A stretch of 64,000 bases of DNA, taken from NCBI GenBank assembly GCA_018398815.1, contig CM031621.1, positions 303,550 to 367,549 of the forward strand. Reading direction: 5' to 3'. The position numbers were made by a program, and so were the translations under genes. This DNA is from Conus ventricosus. Its lineage: Eukaryota; Mollusca; Gastropoda; Neogastropoda; Conidae. Positions 1-12,870 of this stretch are shown here, piece after piece (within the stretch, counting starts at the first letter, position 1; every line of letters begins with the position of its first letter). A model generated the notes under the pieces. That model searched no databases, was not told the DNA's origin, and worked only from the letters and a program-made list of their open reading frames with translations.

Positions 1-59
1 AAATCACCCCATTAGTGCGGAAAATGGAGGGCCTTCACCTCAGCCTACACCTTCTTTGC

Positions 60-605
60 CCTTCCCCCCTCTCTCATCCATCCCCCCCCCCCCTCCCTCT
101 CCCACCTGACCCCATACACCCAACCTCAACTTACCCTCTCCATCCCCCTCTTTCCCTCCCCATTTTTTCTCTCCCTACCCTGTCCCTACCATCCCCATTT
201 CCCTTCTTCTTCCCCTTCTTTTCTTCTCCTCATCCTTCTCCCTTCCCCCCCCCCCCCCCCCCTTTTTTTTTTATCTCTCTTCCCTTCTCTCCCTCGGAAA
301 TGTTTTTCTTCTTGCTTCGCCTTTTCCCCTACAGTCCTTCTGCATCCTTTTTTTTTTTTTCATTGCTCCTATTTGTTCGTCCTCCCTTCTCCTTCCTTTC
401 ATCTCCCTGACCCTTCTCTCTCTCTCTCCCTCCCCTTCCCTCTTTTCTCCCCTCCCTCCTTTCTTTTTCCCTTCTCTCTCCATTTTTTTTTCTCATCTCT
501 CCACTTCCCCTGCCTTCTCCTTCTCCCTTCTTCGTTTCCTCTACATTCCCCTTCCCTCTCCGCCTGCCCCCTTTCCTCTCCTATTTTCTCTTTCCTCCTC
601 CCCGA
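60..605. repeat. Polypyrimidine (C/T-rich) tract
   Basis: About 540 bp of almost pure C and T on the plus strand, with runs of ten or more C or T. The open frames across it encode only Ser/Pro/Leu/Phe strings and are composition artefacts, not genes. Confidence 0.9.
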
Positions 606-608
606 CTA

Positions 609-1215
609 ACGGCTACAACGACCCATAACGGTTTTTCTTTTTCATGGAATATCTCACAAAGTACGTGGCCGATCTTTCTGAAAATTTGTAGGTATGTTCA
701 TTATGGGTCAAGGATGATGACCGATGTTTCAGTTTACGGTTATAGCCGTTACTGATTGCTATAACGGCCCCTGTAACGGTATTTCTTCTTTATGGAATAT
801 CTCAGAAAGTACTTGGCCGATCTTTCTGAAAATTTGTAGGTATGTTCATTATGGGTCACGGATGATGCCCGATGTTTCAGTTTACCGTTATGGCCGTTAC
901 TAACGGCTTTAACGGCCCGTAACGGTTCTTCTTTTTTTTTGGAATATCTTGGAAAGTAATGAGCCGATACTTCTGAAAATTTGTAGGTATGTTCGTTATG
1001 GGTCACGAATGATGCCCAATGTTTAAGTTTACCGTTATAGCCGTTACTAACGGCCCATAATGGTTTTCTTCTTTGTGGAAAATCTCAGAAAGTACCTGGC
1101 CGATCTTTCTGAAAATTTGTAAGTATGTTCATTATAGGTCACAGATGATGGCCGATGTTTACCAGAATAGCCATTACTAACGGTTACACCAGCCCAAGAC
1201 GGTTTTTCCTCTTTA
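609..1215. repeat. Satellite-like tandem repeat, unit about 140-150 bp
   Basis: Four full and one truncated copy. Each carries the block TGGAATATCTCA, then GCCGATCTTTCTGAAAATTT, then GTATGTTCATTATGGGTCA, separated by the short inverted motif around TAACGGCCGTTA. Copies differ by point changes and small indels, so this is an old array. No gene is seen in it. Confidence 0.85.
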
Positions 1216-1656
1216 TGGAATATCTCACGCGTATTCAGGATAAACTGGGAGTACGTTTATATGCTTTGCATCTTGTTTTTCAACAGGAAGTTTTGAAAAT
1301 ATGACATGTCAACGGTTTATAACGCCAGAAACCGCTAACATTTCATGAAAATATATTACTTCGCAGATATTTCTCCATTTGTAAGCAATGACTTACGAGT
1401 GTCCATGCCCACTGAAACATTGCAATTATCTTCCCTGACAGATCCTGCAGGTTCCCAGGACTTCAGCTTATGCCAAGTAACGACCTTGTAATGATCCTAT
1501 AAGGAACCATTTCTAAATAGTAAGGACCTCTACATTAACATAAGCAGCATAATATTACAAAACGTACTTGTAATCTCCTTTCATGGAATGCACCAAACAC
1601 AGCGTACACCCAATATAACTTGCTGCTGTACTGCAAATCAATCACACTGAAAACTG
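1216..1656. other. Intergenic, no feature seen
   Basis: Mixed-composition sequence with no ORF of interest, no recognised mobile element and no tandem repeat. Confidence 0.5.
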
Positions 1657-1930
1657 TTGTTCCCTTGTTCAGTCTTCAGTAAGAACAATGTCTTGAGTCT
1701 CTTGTCTTCCACTTCAATCCACTGTTCCCTTGTTCAGTCTTCAGTAAGAACAATGTCTTGAGTCTCTTGTCTTCCACTTCAATCCACTGTTCCCTTGTTC
1801 AGTCTTCAGTAAGAACAATGTCTTGAGTCTCTTGTCTTCCACTTCAACTTCCCACTGTTTGTTTCCCGCCTTGTTCAGTCTTCAGTAAGAACAATGTCTT
1901 GCAGTCTCTTGTCTTCCACTTCAATCCACT
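1657..1930. repeat. Minisatellite, 65-bp unit, about 4 copies
   Basis: The unit contains CTTGTTCAGTCTTCAGTAAG and AACAATGTCTTGAGTCTCTT. The first three copies are nearly identical at 65-bp spacing; the fourth has small insertions. Confidence 0.9.
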
Positions 1931-2154
1931 CTTTTCACACCTAAAACTAAAACCAGCTGATACTTTAACCTGACAGTCATAGCTGATACTTAAACTTGAA
2001 TGTCAATCTTTCACAACAGAAGAGATAAGTTGTTTTTAAAATGACACTGAGAATGAGAAACAAAAACAAAACTGCTATTAGTGGTCATGGGCACTTTCAG
2101 ATCCTGAATATATGTCGGAGAAAAAAAAAAGAGCACACACACATACACTGGCCT

Positions 2155-2765
2155 TAATCAGCATTTTTTCCATTCTTTTTCGACCCTTGTGATGTCCTGT
2201 TGAACTCTCTCTGCTTCATTTTTTCTGTCCTTAGCTAACAAACGCAGAGTGTTGGATCGTCCAATCAGACTGAAACTTCTCTGCTCCTGAGACTGGAAGC
2301 TTAGACGGTCAGCCTCTTCAAGAAGATGACGTGCCTCATCACTGGTGCATTTGTGTTTCTTCCTCAGGTTGACCAGTTCTTCTCCTAACCTCTTTCTCTT
2401 CTCTTTTTCCACAGCTGCCTCCTCCTCTTGCCTCTGTTCAGCAAGGTATCTGTCATATCTTCCCTAGGCTCCTGATGCTGAGACAAGGAGTTTTTTTGTC
2501 AATGACAACTCCCTCCACACCTCCCATATTATGAATATGGTCTAGCACAACCCTACGTGCCATCGACGCCAAATGCAGTGATCTTTCGCACACAGAACAT
2601 CGAGCATAATGTTTGTTTTGGGATCCTTCAGCAACCAGTCCTTGTACTGCTTTTTTTTTTACCCAATGATCCTGAAATGCACTTTCCTGGCATTTAGATT
2701 GCCTTGAGCAAAGACTGGAAAATGATGGATGTAAGTATCGAGTCTTCACGCGAAACGAGACCATG
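2155..2765 (-). pseudogene. Decayed transposon-derived ORF pair (zinc-finger-like plus coiled coil)
   Basis: Two open stretches on the minus strand in different frames look like parts of one broken coding region. The upstream part (2453-2764) contains HYARCSVCERSLHLASMARR, a CxxC finger with a following H, as in the N-terminal finger of transposase-like proteins of hAT/BED type. The downstream part (2158 to about 2465) is charged and helical (LLEEADRLSFQSQEQRS, LRLLAKDRKNEAERV), resembling the C-terminal helix of the same mobile-element proteins. A stop and a frame change lie between them near 2455-2470. A further open stretch at 2694-2972 may be more of it. The family assignment is by resemblance only; it could instead be a degraded host gene. 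Confidence 0.4.
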
Positions 2766-3083
2766 CAAAACTAGGACGAGACCTTGAGAAAAACCAAAAC
2801 TTCCAAGCTGAAAGTTGTCTGCTAGGCTAGGGCCGTTTGTCAGAACCCATTGGCGAGCAGATTCAGAGTAAGTACCCGCTTGCTTCCGAGATTTTCCAAC
2901 CAGCATTTCGCCATTGACGATTTTTTTGGCTGTCATAAGGACTTGTAAGGACCTTGATGCTAATATAAGCACTTGTAAGGCCTTACTTGAGGTGTTTCAA
3001 AATGTAAGGACCTGTAAGGACCGGTAAGGACCCTGGAACACTGTCCTGGATCTACTTTTCGATCCGGATCCACACTACGGGTC

Positions 3084-3633
3084 ATGCTAAATGTCGATGG
3101 ATTTGTCTTTCCCCCCCCCCCCCCCCCCCCCCAACCAAAATGCATCAAAATCGGTTCAGCAGTGTTTTGTGTGTATGTTGCTGACAGACACACAAACGAG
3201 TTGCCTGTGACAACACTGCCTTTTCACCAAAGGTCACTACACATGGGAATCACAATACATACAAGATACTGATCTGTACGTCTTGTGGTCAAAAATGGCC
3301 CAGAAATTGCACAGAGGGGCACAGCATATGCGTGCTCACTGTCAGCTCTTTCTCCCTCCAACAGAAAACGGGCAAAGACAGAAAGCAGCACAGGTCCCAA
3401 AGTGAAAGCAGATGTTGTGTAGGCAGCAGAGCACTTCCCTTCATCACAAGACAGAAAGGCTGGGAGACAAGGGTAGGAATGGGTTGGGGAGGGGGGGGGG
3501 GGGGCGGCGATAAAGAATGGTGAAAGGGAGCTGCCGGACAGAGAAAGAGAGCTGAAAAGACAGAAGGACGGACAGACTGACAAAAGAGTGCAGAGACAGA
3601 GAGAGGAAGAGAGGAGAGGAGGAGGGACTGACT

Positions 3634-3697
<64 letters not shown>

Positions 3698-3788
3698 TGG
3701 GGGGGAACAGTCGGAAGGATAGAATAGAAAGGACAGACAGACAAACATAAAGACAGACGGCTGAGAAAGAGAGAGAGAGAGAGAGAGA

Positions 3789-3833
<45 letters not shown>

Positions 3834-3938
3834 ACGGAAAGATAGAAATATAAGGGACAGACAAACATAAAGACAGACGGCCGGGGGGGGGGGGGGGCAG
3901 GGGGGGGAGGGGGGAGGGGGGGGAGGGAGGACAGGGGA
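3084..3938. repeat. Low-complexity block: poly-C, (AG)n and poly-G next to gap
   Basis: Poly-C at about 3111-3132, GA-rich sequence with an (AG)n run at about 3640-3690, and poly-G runs of up to about 40 between 3790 and 3930. These run into the assembly gap. Long frames here are compositional. Confidence 0.9.
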
Positions 3939-4038
3939 NNNNNNNNNNNNNNNNNNNNNNNNNNNNNNNNNNNNNNNNNNNNNNNNNNNNNNNNNNNNNN
4001 NNNNNNNNNNNNNNNNNNNNNNNNNNNNNNNNNNNNNN
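3939..4038. other. Assembly gap, 100 N
   Basis: Exactly 100 Ns, a conventional placeholder of unknown true length. The flanks differ sharply: purine-rich low complexity on the left and AT-rich Polinton-like DNA on the right. The join and the left end of the element are therefore unresolved. Confidence 0.98.
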
Positions 4039-6080
4039 AATTCTAAAGTTATACACCTCCACAGGCGCTAAATGTAACTCCTGGTTTTTTCTGGCCCACT
4101 GCGACATTATTTTTATTAAGTAGCGTATTATATTATTTTATTTTCCAAAACAATGTGCAGTTATCACATATCACACTATCCCTGTTTTGTCCTTAGATTT
4201 TTATTTTTTATATTAAATGATCCGATCCCTCCCACAAACTAATCTTTTAAACTGTAAATTAGGGAATGGTATAATGTCATAATCGCAATATGCTGCATTC
4301 CTCCCTGACGGAAGAGCTCTAAAACAGTTGAGGCCTTCCATCATATACGTTTTCATCAGTGCTTAAGTTCGTCCAAATGAACATAGAGGGTAAATGAATG
4401 GAATGCAAGATAATTCTAGCGGGTTTTCTCCCTCATAAGTCGTTTGTCCTGGTGTAGCACTAAAACTATGATGCATCTGCAAGCCTAACATTTTAGCTAG
4501 CTCTGCACCAAAAAAAGGTAATGTGTGCACTACTTCTTTCTTCAGGATTTGAATTTAACATAGTTTTTAGATATGCATTGTTAATTTGAGAGTAATGTCG
4601 AAATACACATTGCTTCTTTAAGCGAACAAAACCCGTAATAACCATCATATGGATTAACTGGCTAACTTGTTCCCTGTTTTTGTCCAAATTATAGAAAACG
4701 CGCATTATTCTCCTTGGCATCGCTTATATTAAACCATACGATTGTTGAAAAATATTTCATGGAGTTCGACCGTTTTGGGGCCCCGCAAATGTTATCAGAT
4801 AAGCAGTTCCTAAAAACGAAGTGCGGTCTTGAGATTTTTTATTGTTAACCAACATTATTTTAAACAAATTAAAAATGAGCGCATTACAAATAGACTGGCG
4901 CAAAATATTCGTTGGGGCCGCACTACAATCTTAAAAAAATAGCAACTGAATACGCCTAACAATGCTGGACTCAGACTGCCTTCTTTTCATAAAAAGGATG
5001 AGTACTTCCTATTGAAGAGCAATCTTAACCCCCCTATTGAAAAAAGAGCACATCCAGAAAGCGTGTTTAGTCATCCGATGCAGTATTTTATCAGAACACA
5101 GTTTAAACTTTGGCTGTGTTTTGCGCATCAACAGGTGTGGATGACCGTATGCTGATCATTTAAATCACCATGATCTTTTGGTGAGGTCAGTGTACAGATT
5201 TCATTTCTATTACTAAACCTTCAGGCGTATTTTGACTGAACTGCAATCACCATTACGCGAATGACAAATCGTTTGAATCCTTCAGCAACAGAATAGACAT
5301 GAAGGCTTTTGAAGGATCGTAACGAATTCAATATATAACACAAGACAGACTTTTAGACAAAAGTTGGATGCTTGATCATGGCCTAGGCGTCAATTATTTT
5401 CAGGGCACGGCACAGAAAGTATAACTATGACCGCTGTCACCTTTCAAAATTTGTACAGCCTGTTCCAAAGACAAGAAGCATAAACACATGGACAACATTT
5501 ATCTTAGAACTTCTAAGGGCCTAACAAGGGCTGGAATAGAACGAATAAACGACTCTATATTCGTACTATACGTTTAGTGTTTGCTAGGGGCGCAAGCACA
5601 GGCAAGCTCGAGCATAACTGATCCTTCTACAGGCTTAGACCGCAGAACAATACTAAGCAAATTAGAGGACGCCATTAATTCTACATGTTGATTTACGTCA
5701 CGTATTAAAAGACCCAAAATGTTTTACAAATACGCTAAGATCGAAAGTAGACTTTGCAGTTGGCACTGGTTACAAACATGCCGGCCTTCTGACCTTAGTA
5801 CTCCAGGAAGGGATAATAATAAACAATAATAATGACATTCCTTATAGCAGGCAATAACAGAAGGTGGAAAAACGACATAAATTCTGAGCCAGTAATATTA
5901 CAAGCATAAACAAACACTCCAAGATTAAGTCATCTAATTCCCGAATGTCCAAACCCCCAAAGTCATTAGGAAGACTCAGCAAAGCTGCGGACTCTGTTTC
6001 GCGACGACCATGAATAAGAAAAGATCATACGACATGTTCTTGGATTAACAGAGCCTAGGATTACTTGGTCTTTATCTTAC
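4039..6080. other. AT-rich Polinton flank, no gene resolved
   Basis: About 2 kb with no substantial open frame and no motif I could name. Composition matches the adjoining Polinton remnants, so decayed element genes are the likeliest content. That is inference only. Confidence 0.4.
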
Positions 6081-7300
6081 TAAATAGTAACCAACTATTA
6101 CGAGAACTCTAATGAACCATAAAATGCCACGGCCATAAAAGCCAACCTTTGCTTGCAGTAGACAAAAGTCCAGCTGACAATAACTCCCAATATTCCGGTA
6201 AAGCGTCTACGGCTTTACCAGCTAATTTTTTTTAATAATTCGCAAGATGATCAAGCTGTTTTTTTCACCCATGATTTATACTGTTATGCGGACCTGAGGC
6301 ACTAAAACTTGACCTCCACCGCCGCCTGTAATATCCATCACCATTGTACTATATTGCAAAACCTAGGCCGTTATAACGCTTGTTAATGTACTGTCCTTGC
6401 TCTCTAAAACAGTGTTGTGCTATTCGTTCTGCAAGAGTCGTTGTCTTCTTATAAAAATTCTTTGGATAGTTTTTCTCTTTATTCGCTCACTTGAGTTCGT
6501 AATTGATTTCGGTAGTAACAGCACTTCTATCCTTGTCTGAATCTTTCTTGTTCAGATCTTATAGTCTTTGGGTTTCATCTTTCTTTAATATCATGCCCTA
6601 AGTTGGCGTCATCAGCCTCAACGAGTTTTTTCTATTCTCTTTTTATATGCTCATCCATTTCACCTAGTTTGCTAAATAGTTTGTTAATTCGCCTCTAATG
6701 GTTTTCTTAAGCAGATCAAGGGCCGTTGTAGTTCTCGCATAGGCCAATGGGGAATCATCTAATGTTTAATTAACGCTGTTTTCTTCTGAAAAACTGGTTT
6801 TCTGCTTCATGTATTTATAAATCGCCTACTGATTGATTTATTCTTTAAGTTCCATGTTTTGCATTGGTTATCTGTCGGGAGTTCTTGTAGTGAGTTTTTG
6901 AAGTTTAGCAACTTGCCTCCGCCCTTAATTTACTGTCTCGCAATGCCAAGGCGATTTTGATCTTTCACACTGAGTCTAATTTCTAATTGACCCCACAGCT
7001 AAAAACTTTGATGGGTCGGGTTTAGTTGGGTAAGGGGCCTGGAACAAGTGGCCCTTGATCGTTTTTTACAAACAAATGACCATCTTCTTAATTCAAAATC
7101 ATTTGGGTCTATAAATTCGGGAGGTTTCTTGACCTAAAAACTTTAGTAAATGCTCCGACGTACTTTCTGTTAATTCACGATGCATTCGAGAGCGTGAGCG
7201 ATGCTGTACAAAGGGATCATTTCACTCATAGTCTGTCTCCAAGATCAAAACATCATAATCATCTTTTCGCCTTCCATTACCTGCCAATGTTTTTAAATAA
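6080..7300 (-). pseudogene. Remnant of a Polinton coiled-coil/membrane protein
   Basis: Reading the minus strand from about 7.3 kb downward gives fragments that look coding despite stops. One is a helical charged segment at about 6665-6760 containing SPLAYARTTTALDLLKKT. Lys/Glu-rich helical stretches follow through about 6450. Near 6125-6225 is a hydrophobic C-terminal block beginning KLAGKAVDALPEYWELLSAG. The layout of a long coiled coil followed by a Gly-rich linker and a membrane-active tail is that of a structural protein seen in many Polintons, as I know them. Several in-frame stops and frame changes break it, so it cannot be expressed as one protein. Limits are approximate. Confidence 0.5.
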
Positions 7301-9430
7301 TTAACTTTTTATTTGCTTCATAAAAATGCACAAACCAGCCACATGGCTCGATTCTTGACCCGATAGAAAAGCTGAAAGACCCCTTGGCGTGAAAGGAAAT
7401 AAGCGGTAATAAAACTGTTCCAATAATCCATCTACTATTGATGCGGATAAATTACTTACGTTCAAATTTCCAGACCTAGGAGCGGGATGCAGTTGATTGT
7501 GCCAGCTACTGCGCGTCTTACTTTCAAAATAGCGCTCGATTCACAACAACAACCCAAACAGGACAGTTAGCAGAATCTGGGCGGGCAATCCTTAAGAAGA
7601 ATTTCTAATAAACTTGAAGGGGGGAAAGAAATATTTCTTTACATAATGCAGACATATTTTTAACCTATTCTGATCTATGGCTAACCGGGAACGAAAGGGC
7701 TTGTCTTGCGTTTCAAGTAATTTAAAATGAAGAAGCACAAAAGCTTAGAATAGCGCCGGAACTCGCCTCAGGTGCTAAAAGCAGCAAAAAAGGCTGTAGC
7801 TGTAAATTTTGCGTATGGGAAATCGTTTTCCATTTCCCTTAGATTTTGAGTTGTTAAAAAGCGCATGCACCATAGCTTTTCAAGTAGGCATAAAAGACAG
7901 ATGTCATATGAACTAACTTTTATGAATACAAACGCGTTATCAGATCCTCAAGACACCGCAGCACAGTACATTCATTTCTGACATCATCGTTAGAGTTTTG
8001 ACGTGTTAGCAACTTTCACATAGCACGGCTGATTGAACAACAATATCAGTCAAAATTACCAATATATTACGAAAGAGTGAAACAACATACAACAACCTTC
8101 TCCTAGACGCAGGGCAAACACTATCATGGAATTTTTAGTTTTATAGCGTTCGGCAGCAAGATCCTTAAAAGGTATTTTATTGCTGTGTGAATGATGAAGA
8201 ACCGTTCAAAAAAACAAGAGCAAGTGAAAAGTTTTTATAATCCAAAAAAAACGAAAGTGCAATGTACAATTGACGCAGTCCAAACCAAATCTACGCTAGC
8301 GGCTTAGACCTTATCATCATTTTGACGAAATAAGAAATTGTTTGGGGTGGGAGGGTATGAAATCCAAAAGCAGACCGAGTGTCTAAAGATTACATCTCAC
8401 AGTTTAGACTCGATGATATTTAACAACAAAATAAACGGTTTATGGATTGAACCTAAGGTCAAAGAGATAAGGAGTTGTAATGAAGCGGGAGAAACGGGAG
8501 AGACGTAATAAACAATCAAATTGATACAGAAGAAGAAGCCGAAAACCCTTAATGTAACATTTGTTTTTATTATATGATGCGGCAGCTGAAATATTCGAGA
8601 AAACAAAATAGAATATGTATTATACTAAATTATTTTCATTTAAATAAAAAGCATGTCTGTTCAGGTTTTATCCTAATGTGCCTACAGCACCGCCAAAGAA
8701 GGATAGCAGGCAATTCTGCTGTTTTAGAGAAACCCCTGAAGTAAAAACCTTCATGATAACAAACATACTCAAATGCAACAAAAACTAGATCAAGACCTTT
8801 CAAATTACAGCAAAACCAAACGAAGGTATTCTGCTGCCTTTAATGCTGTCCATATGTTAATACTGGAGCATCGACTATAAGTGATCTATCAGCCAGAACG
8901 GAGTGTTGGTCTCTTACAACGGAACGGCATAGGCGCACCCGCAGCTTTACCTCTCGGGGGTTTGTCTTTAAGGCTCTTGCCTGTGTTCATTAAGGCTGTA
9001 GGGTGCCGCAGCAAAAAAATAAAAACTAAACACCAAAAGCCACAGCTATGGTTCAACAAAAAACAGCAAAACTTAGCTCGTTCAAACTGACAATAAATAA
9101 AGCGCTAGTGACACTAACATCACGGATGAAAAATTTTAATTCGTTTACCAGGCTGATTTTGTGATGACAACAAAGACAGAAAGTTTGATCTTCAAAGAAA
9201 GCGGTGGCAAGTTTTTCTCAAACAGCCAGACCCCCGAGCAGATAAAAAAGGAATGCTTAAAAAAAGTCAACGAGAGCATTACACCTCTGTTCTAACACTC
9301 ACATTAACAACACAAAAAGGATTAGGGGGGTTTATACTTTAGTTTATGAGTCCAAGCACAAAAAGACCGTTGATATTGATCTGATTAATTATTTTTTTTT
9401 TAATTCAAATAAATATTTTGATTTATAAAG
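7300..9430. other. AT-rich Polinton interior, no gene resolved
   Basis: Only short open stretches occur (8397-8606 minus, 8881-9090 plus), with no motif that identifies them. From position this could hold decayed capsid-module genes of the element. Nothing in the sequence proves it. Confidence 0.35.
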
Positions 9431-12400
9431 AGCTCAACATGGCTAAGATATATGAAAGGGCAAGAACGAAATTTTGAAGGAAGCTTGAGAGAGAGCGTTT
9501 ATCAAGAGCACTGAATGATATTGATCTAGAAGTTCGTTGACCCAACCAACGTACAGCAGTGTTGTTCATGTGCTTTCTCAAGTTCCAAGGCAAACTAACA
9601 ATAGGCCCGCCAGTTAAAGTACTGTTAGCTGTTTTAATCGACTATGTAACAATAAAAGAAGAAAATCTAGAAGTTCTGGGTCTCAACTAAACAGCAGACA
9701 TTCTTTCACATAATGACTTAACACCCGGGTTGGCAAGAAAGAACTTCTTGCACATTTATGGCGCTGCTTCTGAAGAGGCTAAAATGAGAGGCTCTGGTGT
9801 CAGACGGCGAATCTTAGAGATCAGATTAAAACAAGGCAAAGTAATGCGCCGATTGTAGGCCAAGTCTCACATTCCACTACCTCCAGCATTAGTTGCAAAA
9901 AGAGCAGTTTTAAACATAAAGAATACAGACAACAACTGTTTAAATGTTGTGTGTTCTCAGCAGCTGCATTACGCCCGCAAGAAACGCAGAGAGAGTGTCT
10001 AACTATCGCCCTTACATCATGATCATAACTTTAGTGGAATATTCTTCCTGTTAGGTAGATCAATAGAACAGTTTGAAGAACAAAACAAACCCATAACTGT
10101 TAAATGTTATACACATGGGATGAGGAAACATATTGGTGCCGATTACAGTGTCCAAGAACAGCCCAACAATAGGTAATCCACAGACAAAAGCCAATGTTGA
10201 CTTACTGCTGATGCTTTCACTCAGAGGGCTGCCGCATTACACAATGATACGCACACTGAGTAGACTTATTGGCCAACTTCTAAAATTGGGCAAAACAAGA
10301 ATTCTGGCAGAAAATGTGTTAACAAGAATGCCATCTGTTCCAAGCCGCAAGCGAACATAAGAAACAATGTATCGGCCAGCTGACTGTAATACAGAACTAA
10401 CTCCGCCCCCCCCGCCCGGATCAAAAGTTAGTTTTAAAGAACAGGAAACGGCTGCAACAGTTCTCCATATGTGTTTAACTCGCAGACTTCGAGTTCGCTT
10501 ATATGTTCCTTATGAAGGTCCACGCCACAAAACTTCGAAAAAAACAGTCTTAATGACGTAATCCATCAGATTTGTTCATTTGCCTTCATTATTGTTAGGT
10601 CCGATGGCGTTCATTCAGAGCCAGAATTTATATAGAGGCCCAAAAGCGCTAGAAGATTTTTTACAGCGCATGCAGCAAGTGCGTAATGATTGTTCTAATA
10701 ATCTAATTTATCTGAAATCATGATGTGACGCCTGAAGCCCAACAACAGTATGCCTCAGCCACACATTGTTGGATTTGTGGTTTAGAACTCAGTGAAGAAG
10801 CAACAAATCCCACAGTAAAGAGACCAAGATCACATTAACGAAAGGTTTCTGAGGAAGCGCGTGCATAACAAATGCAAACTTCAACTAAAGTTTGATCCAT
10901 AAGACTGGAAGCTGCCCATCCTCTTTCAAAACTTGCGAGGTTACGACTCTCACCTTATAATGAAAGCAGTGGACGAGCGCTTTCAGGGTAGCAACATTGC
11001 ACAGTCATCAGAAAAAGTACATGTTTTCCCTTTAAATAACATTCTTTTTAATGACTCTCTATGCAGCCCCTGATGGGATTCATAAGAGTCACTGGCTATG
11101 TCCTTAAAGTCCTGGCCCATAACCGAAAATAATTTGACCCAACTCTCGTTAGAAAGGGCGTTACCTTATGAGTACATGCAACAGTTGGGAAAGGTTTTGG
11201 ACGAAGATACACTTTCCACCTAAAGCGCTTTCTTTTCTAGTCTTAGAGAAAGGACATCAGTGATTCTGATTACCAGCTGGTCAAGGAAGCATTGCAGAAG
11301 TTAGAGTGTAAAACAATGGGAACGATCATGACGCTCCTACTTGATGCCGAATGTATGTTTGTTGGCGGACCGGCTTGAAATTACAGAAAGAACCTGCATT
11401 AAGACATTATAGCCAGATTCCAGCGCATTACATTTCTGCGCCCGGGATGAGATTTGGGATCTTTCTTAAAGTGTTTACTGGAGTAAAGATTGGATTTATT
11501 GTAGATTACCAAATGAATACAGATGATTGTAAAACGGATTGCGTGGAGGAATTAGTATGGCGTCGCCATCCTTACTGTAAAGCAAACAACAAATACCTAG
11601 AATGACTATGATCCGAGTACAAGTCTAACTATCTCATGTATTTAATGCAAACAATCTGTATGGATGGGCTAGGGCGCAATCCGCTTCCAATAACGCACCT
11701 TTAAAATGTACAAAGTACGAATAAAATACAAAAGGCAATTAAAAGTGGTTGAACAGTTTAACGCTGATCAGCAGCGCGGCTGCCATTCTAGAAGTTGACT
11801 TAGAATATCCTCTATGAACGCCATGACCGCATAATGACAAATCCTTAGCAGCAGAAAGTCTAAAGATGGATCCAAGAGAGCCGCCAAACTGTGCCTAATC
11901 TTCGCCGCAAAAAAACATTAAGACTGTCTTACAGACTTCTACAATTTATATTTAAACTTGTTTGAAGTTGACACAGTTCCATCGCATAAATAGGCTTTTG
12001 ATCAAGCCCAGATCATGAAACCATACATCATGATAACACAGACTCAGAACTAAGTCCACAGATGCTCAGAAAAAGACTTATTCAGCTGATGAACAACAGC
12101 TGTTTTGGAAAGACTATGGAGAACCCGCACACCGTAAAGATGTCAGATTAGTCACCAGAGAGAATGAAGCATTAAGCTGAACTTCTATAACCAAATTATC
12201 AGGACTTTAGAAGATATCATGATCAGCTTTTGGCATAATTATGAAAAAAAAAGAAAGTCAAATTGGATCAAACCTGTATTTATTTGGTTTAACAGTTTTA
12301 GAATTATCAAAAGCTTTTGATAGTTAGAGTTTCTTTATGACTACTTTAAGCCCTCGTATCCTGAGTCCAGAGTACTTTACACAGATACAGATAGTTTTGT

Positions 12401-12870
12401 TATAGATATTCCTACTGAAGATATTTATAAAGACATGGAAATCGAAGTAGCTAAAGGACATGCGGGATGGTATGATACATCAGATTACCCTAAAGATTCA
12501 CCTTTACATTCAATTACTAACAAGAAGGTTTTAGGAAAGATGAAGGATGAATTATCTGGAAAGGTGATCAAGGAGTTTTGTGGGGCTAAGGTCAAAAATG
12601 TACAGTATTTCGAGCAGGAGAAAAATCATTAAGAAAGCAAAGGGAATATCTCGCAGTGTTGTGCAGTCAAAACATATCACATGACAACTACAAAGAAGCA
12701 TTGTTTGGCAATAAGACTTTCCATCATGACAACGTAAAACTGCGATCTAATCTACATGAGATCAACACAACAGTTGTAACAAAGAAGTCATTAGATAGAA
12801 CAAACACAAAACGGGTGTTTGTTAATCCAGAGTTTTCATATGCAATTGGGCACTGGAGAACCGTAAATTA
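9430..12870 (+). pseudogene. polB: Protein-primed DNA polymerase B of the Polinton, multiply broken
   Basis: Family B, protein-primed replicative polymerase of Polintons. Polymerase and exonuclease motifs appear in the correct order on the plus strand but in different frames: an upstream KNTDNNCL block (about 9925); an exonuclease-region motif NLRGYDSHL (about 10930-10960); palm motif A as NNLYGWA (about 11650, with the residue before it changed from the usual Asp to Asn); motif B as NNSCFGKTMEN (about 12090); and motif C as YTDTDSF (about 12380). The last 600 bp (open segments at 12435-12632 and 12656-12871) are the best preserved. Many stops and frame changes lie upstream, so this is dead. 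Its 3' end overlaps the 3' end of the convergent integrase gene. Confidence 0.85.

Noticed and set aside
15..609. Ser/Pro/Leu-rich frames at the left edge
   Set aside because: Polypyrimidine composition on one strand and Glu/Arg strings on the other; no gene signal.
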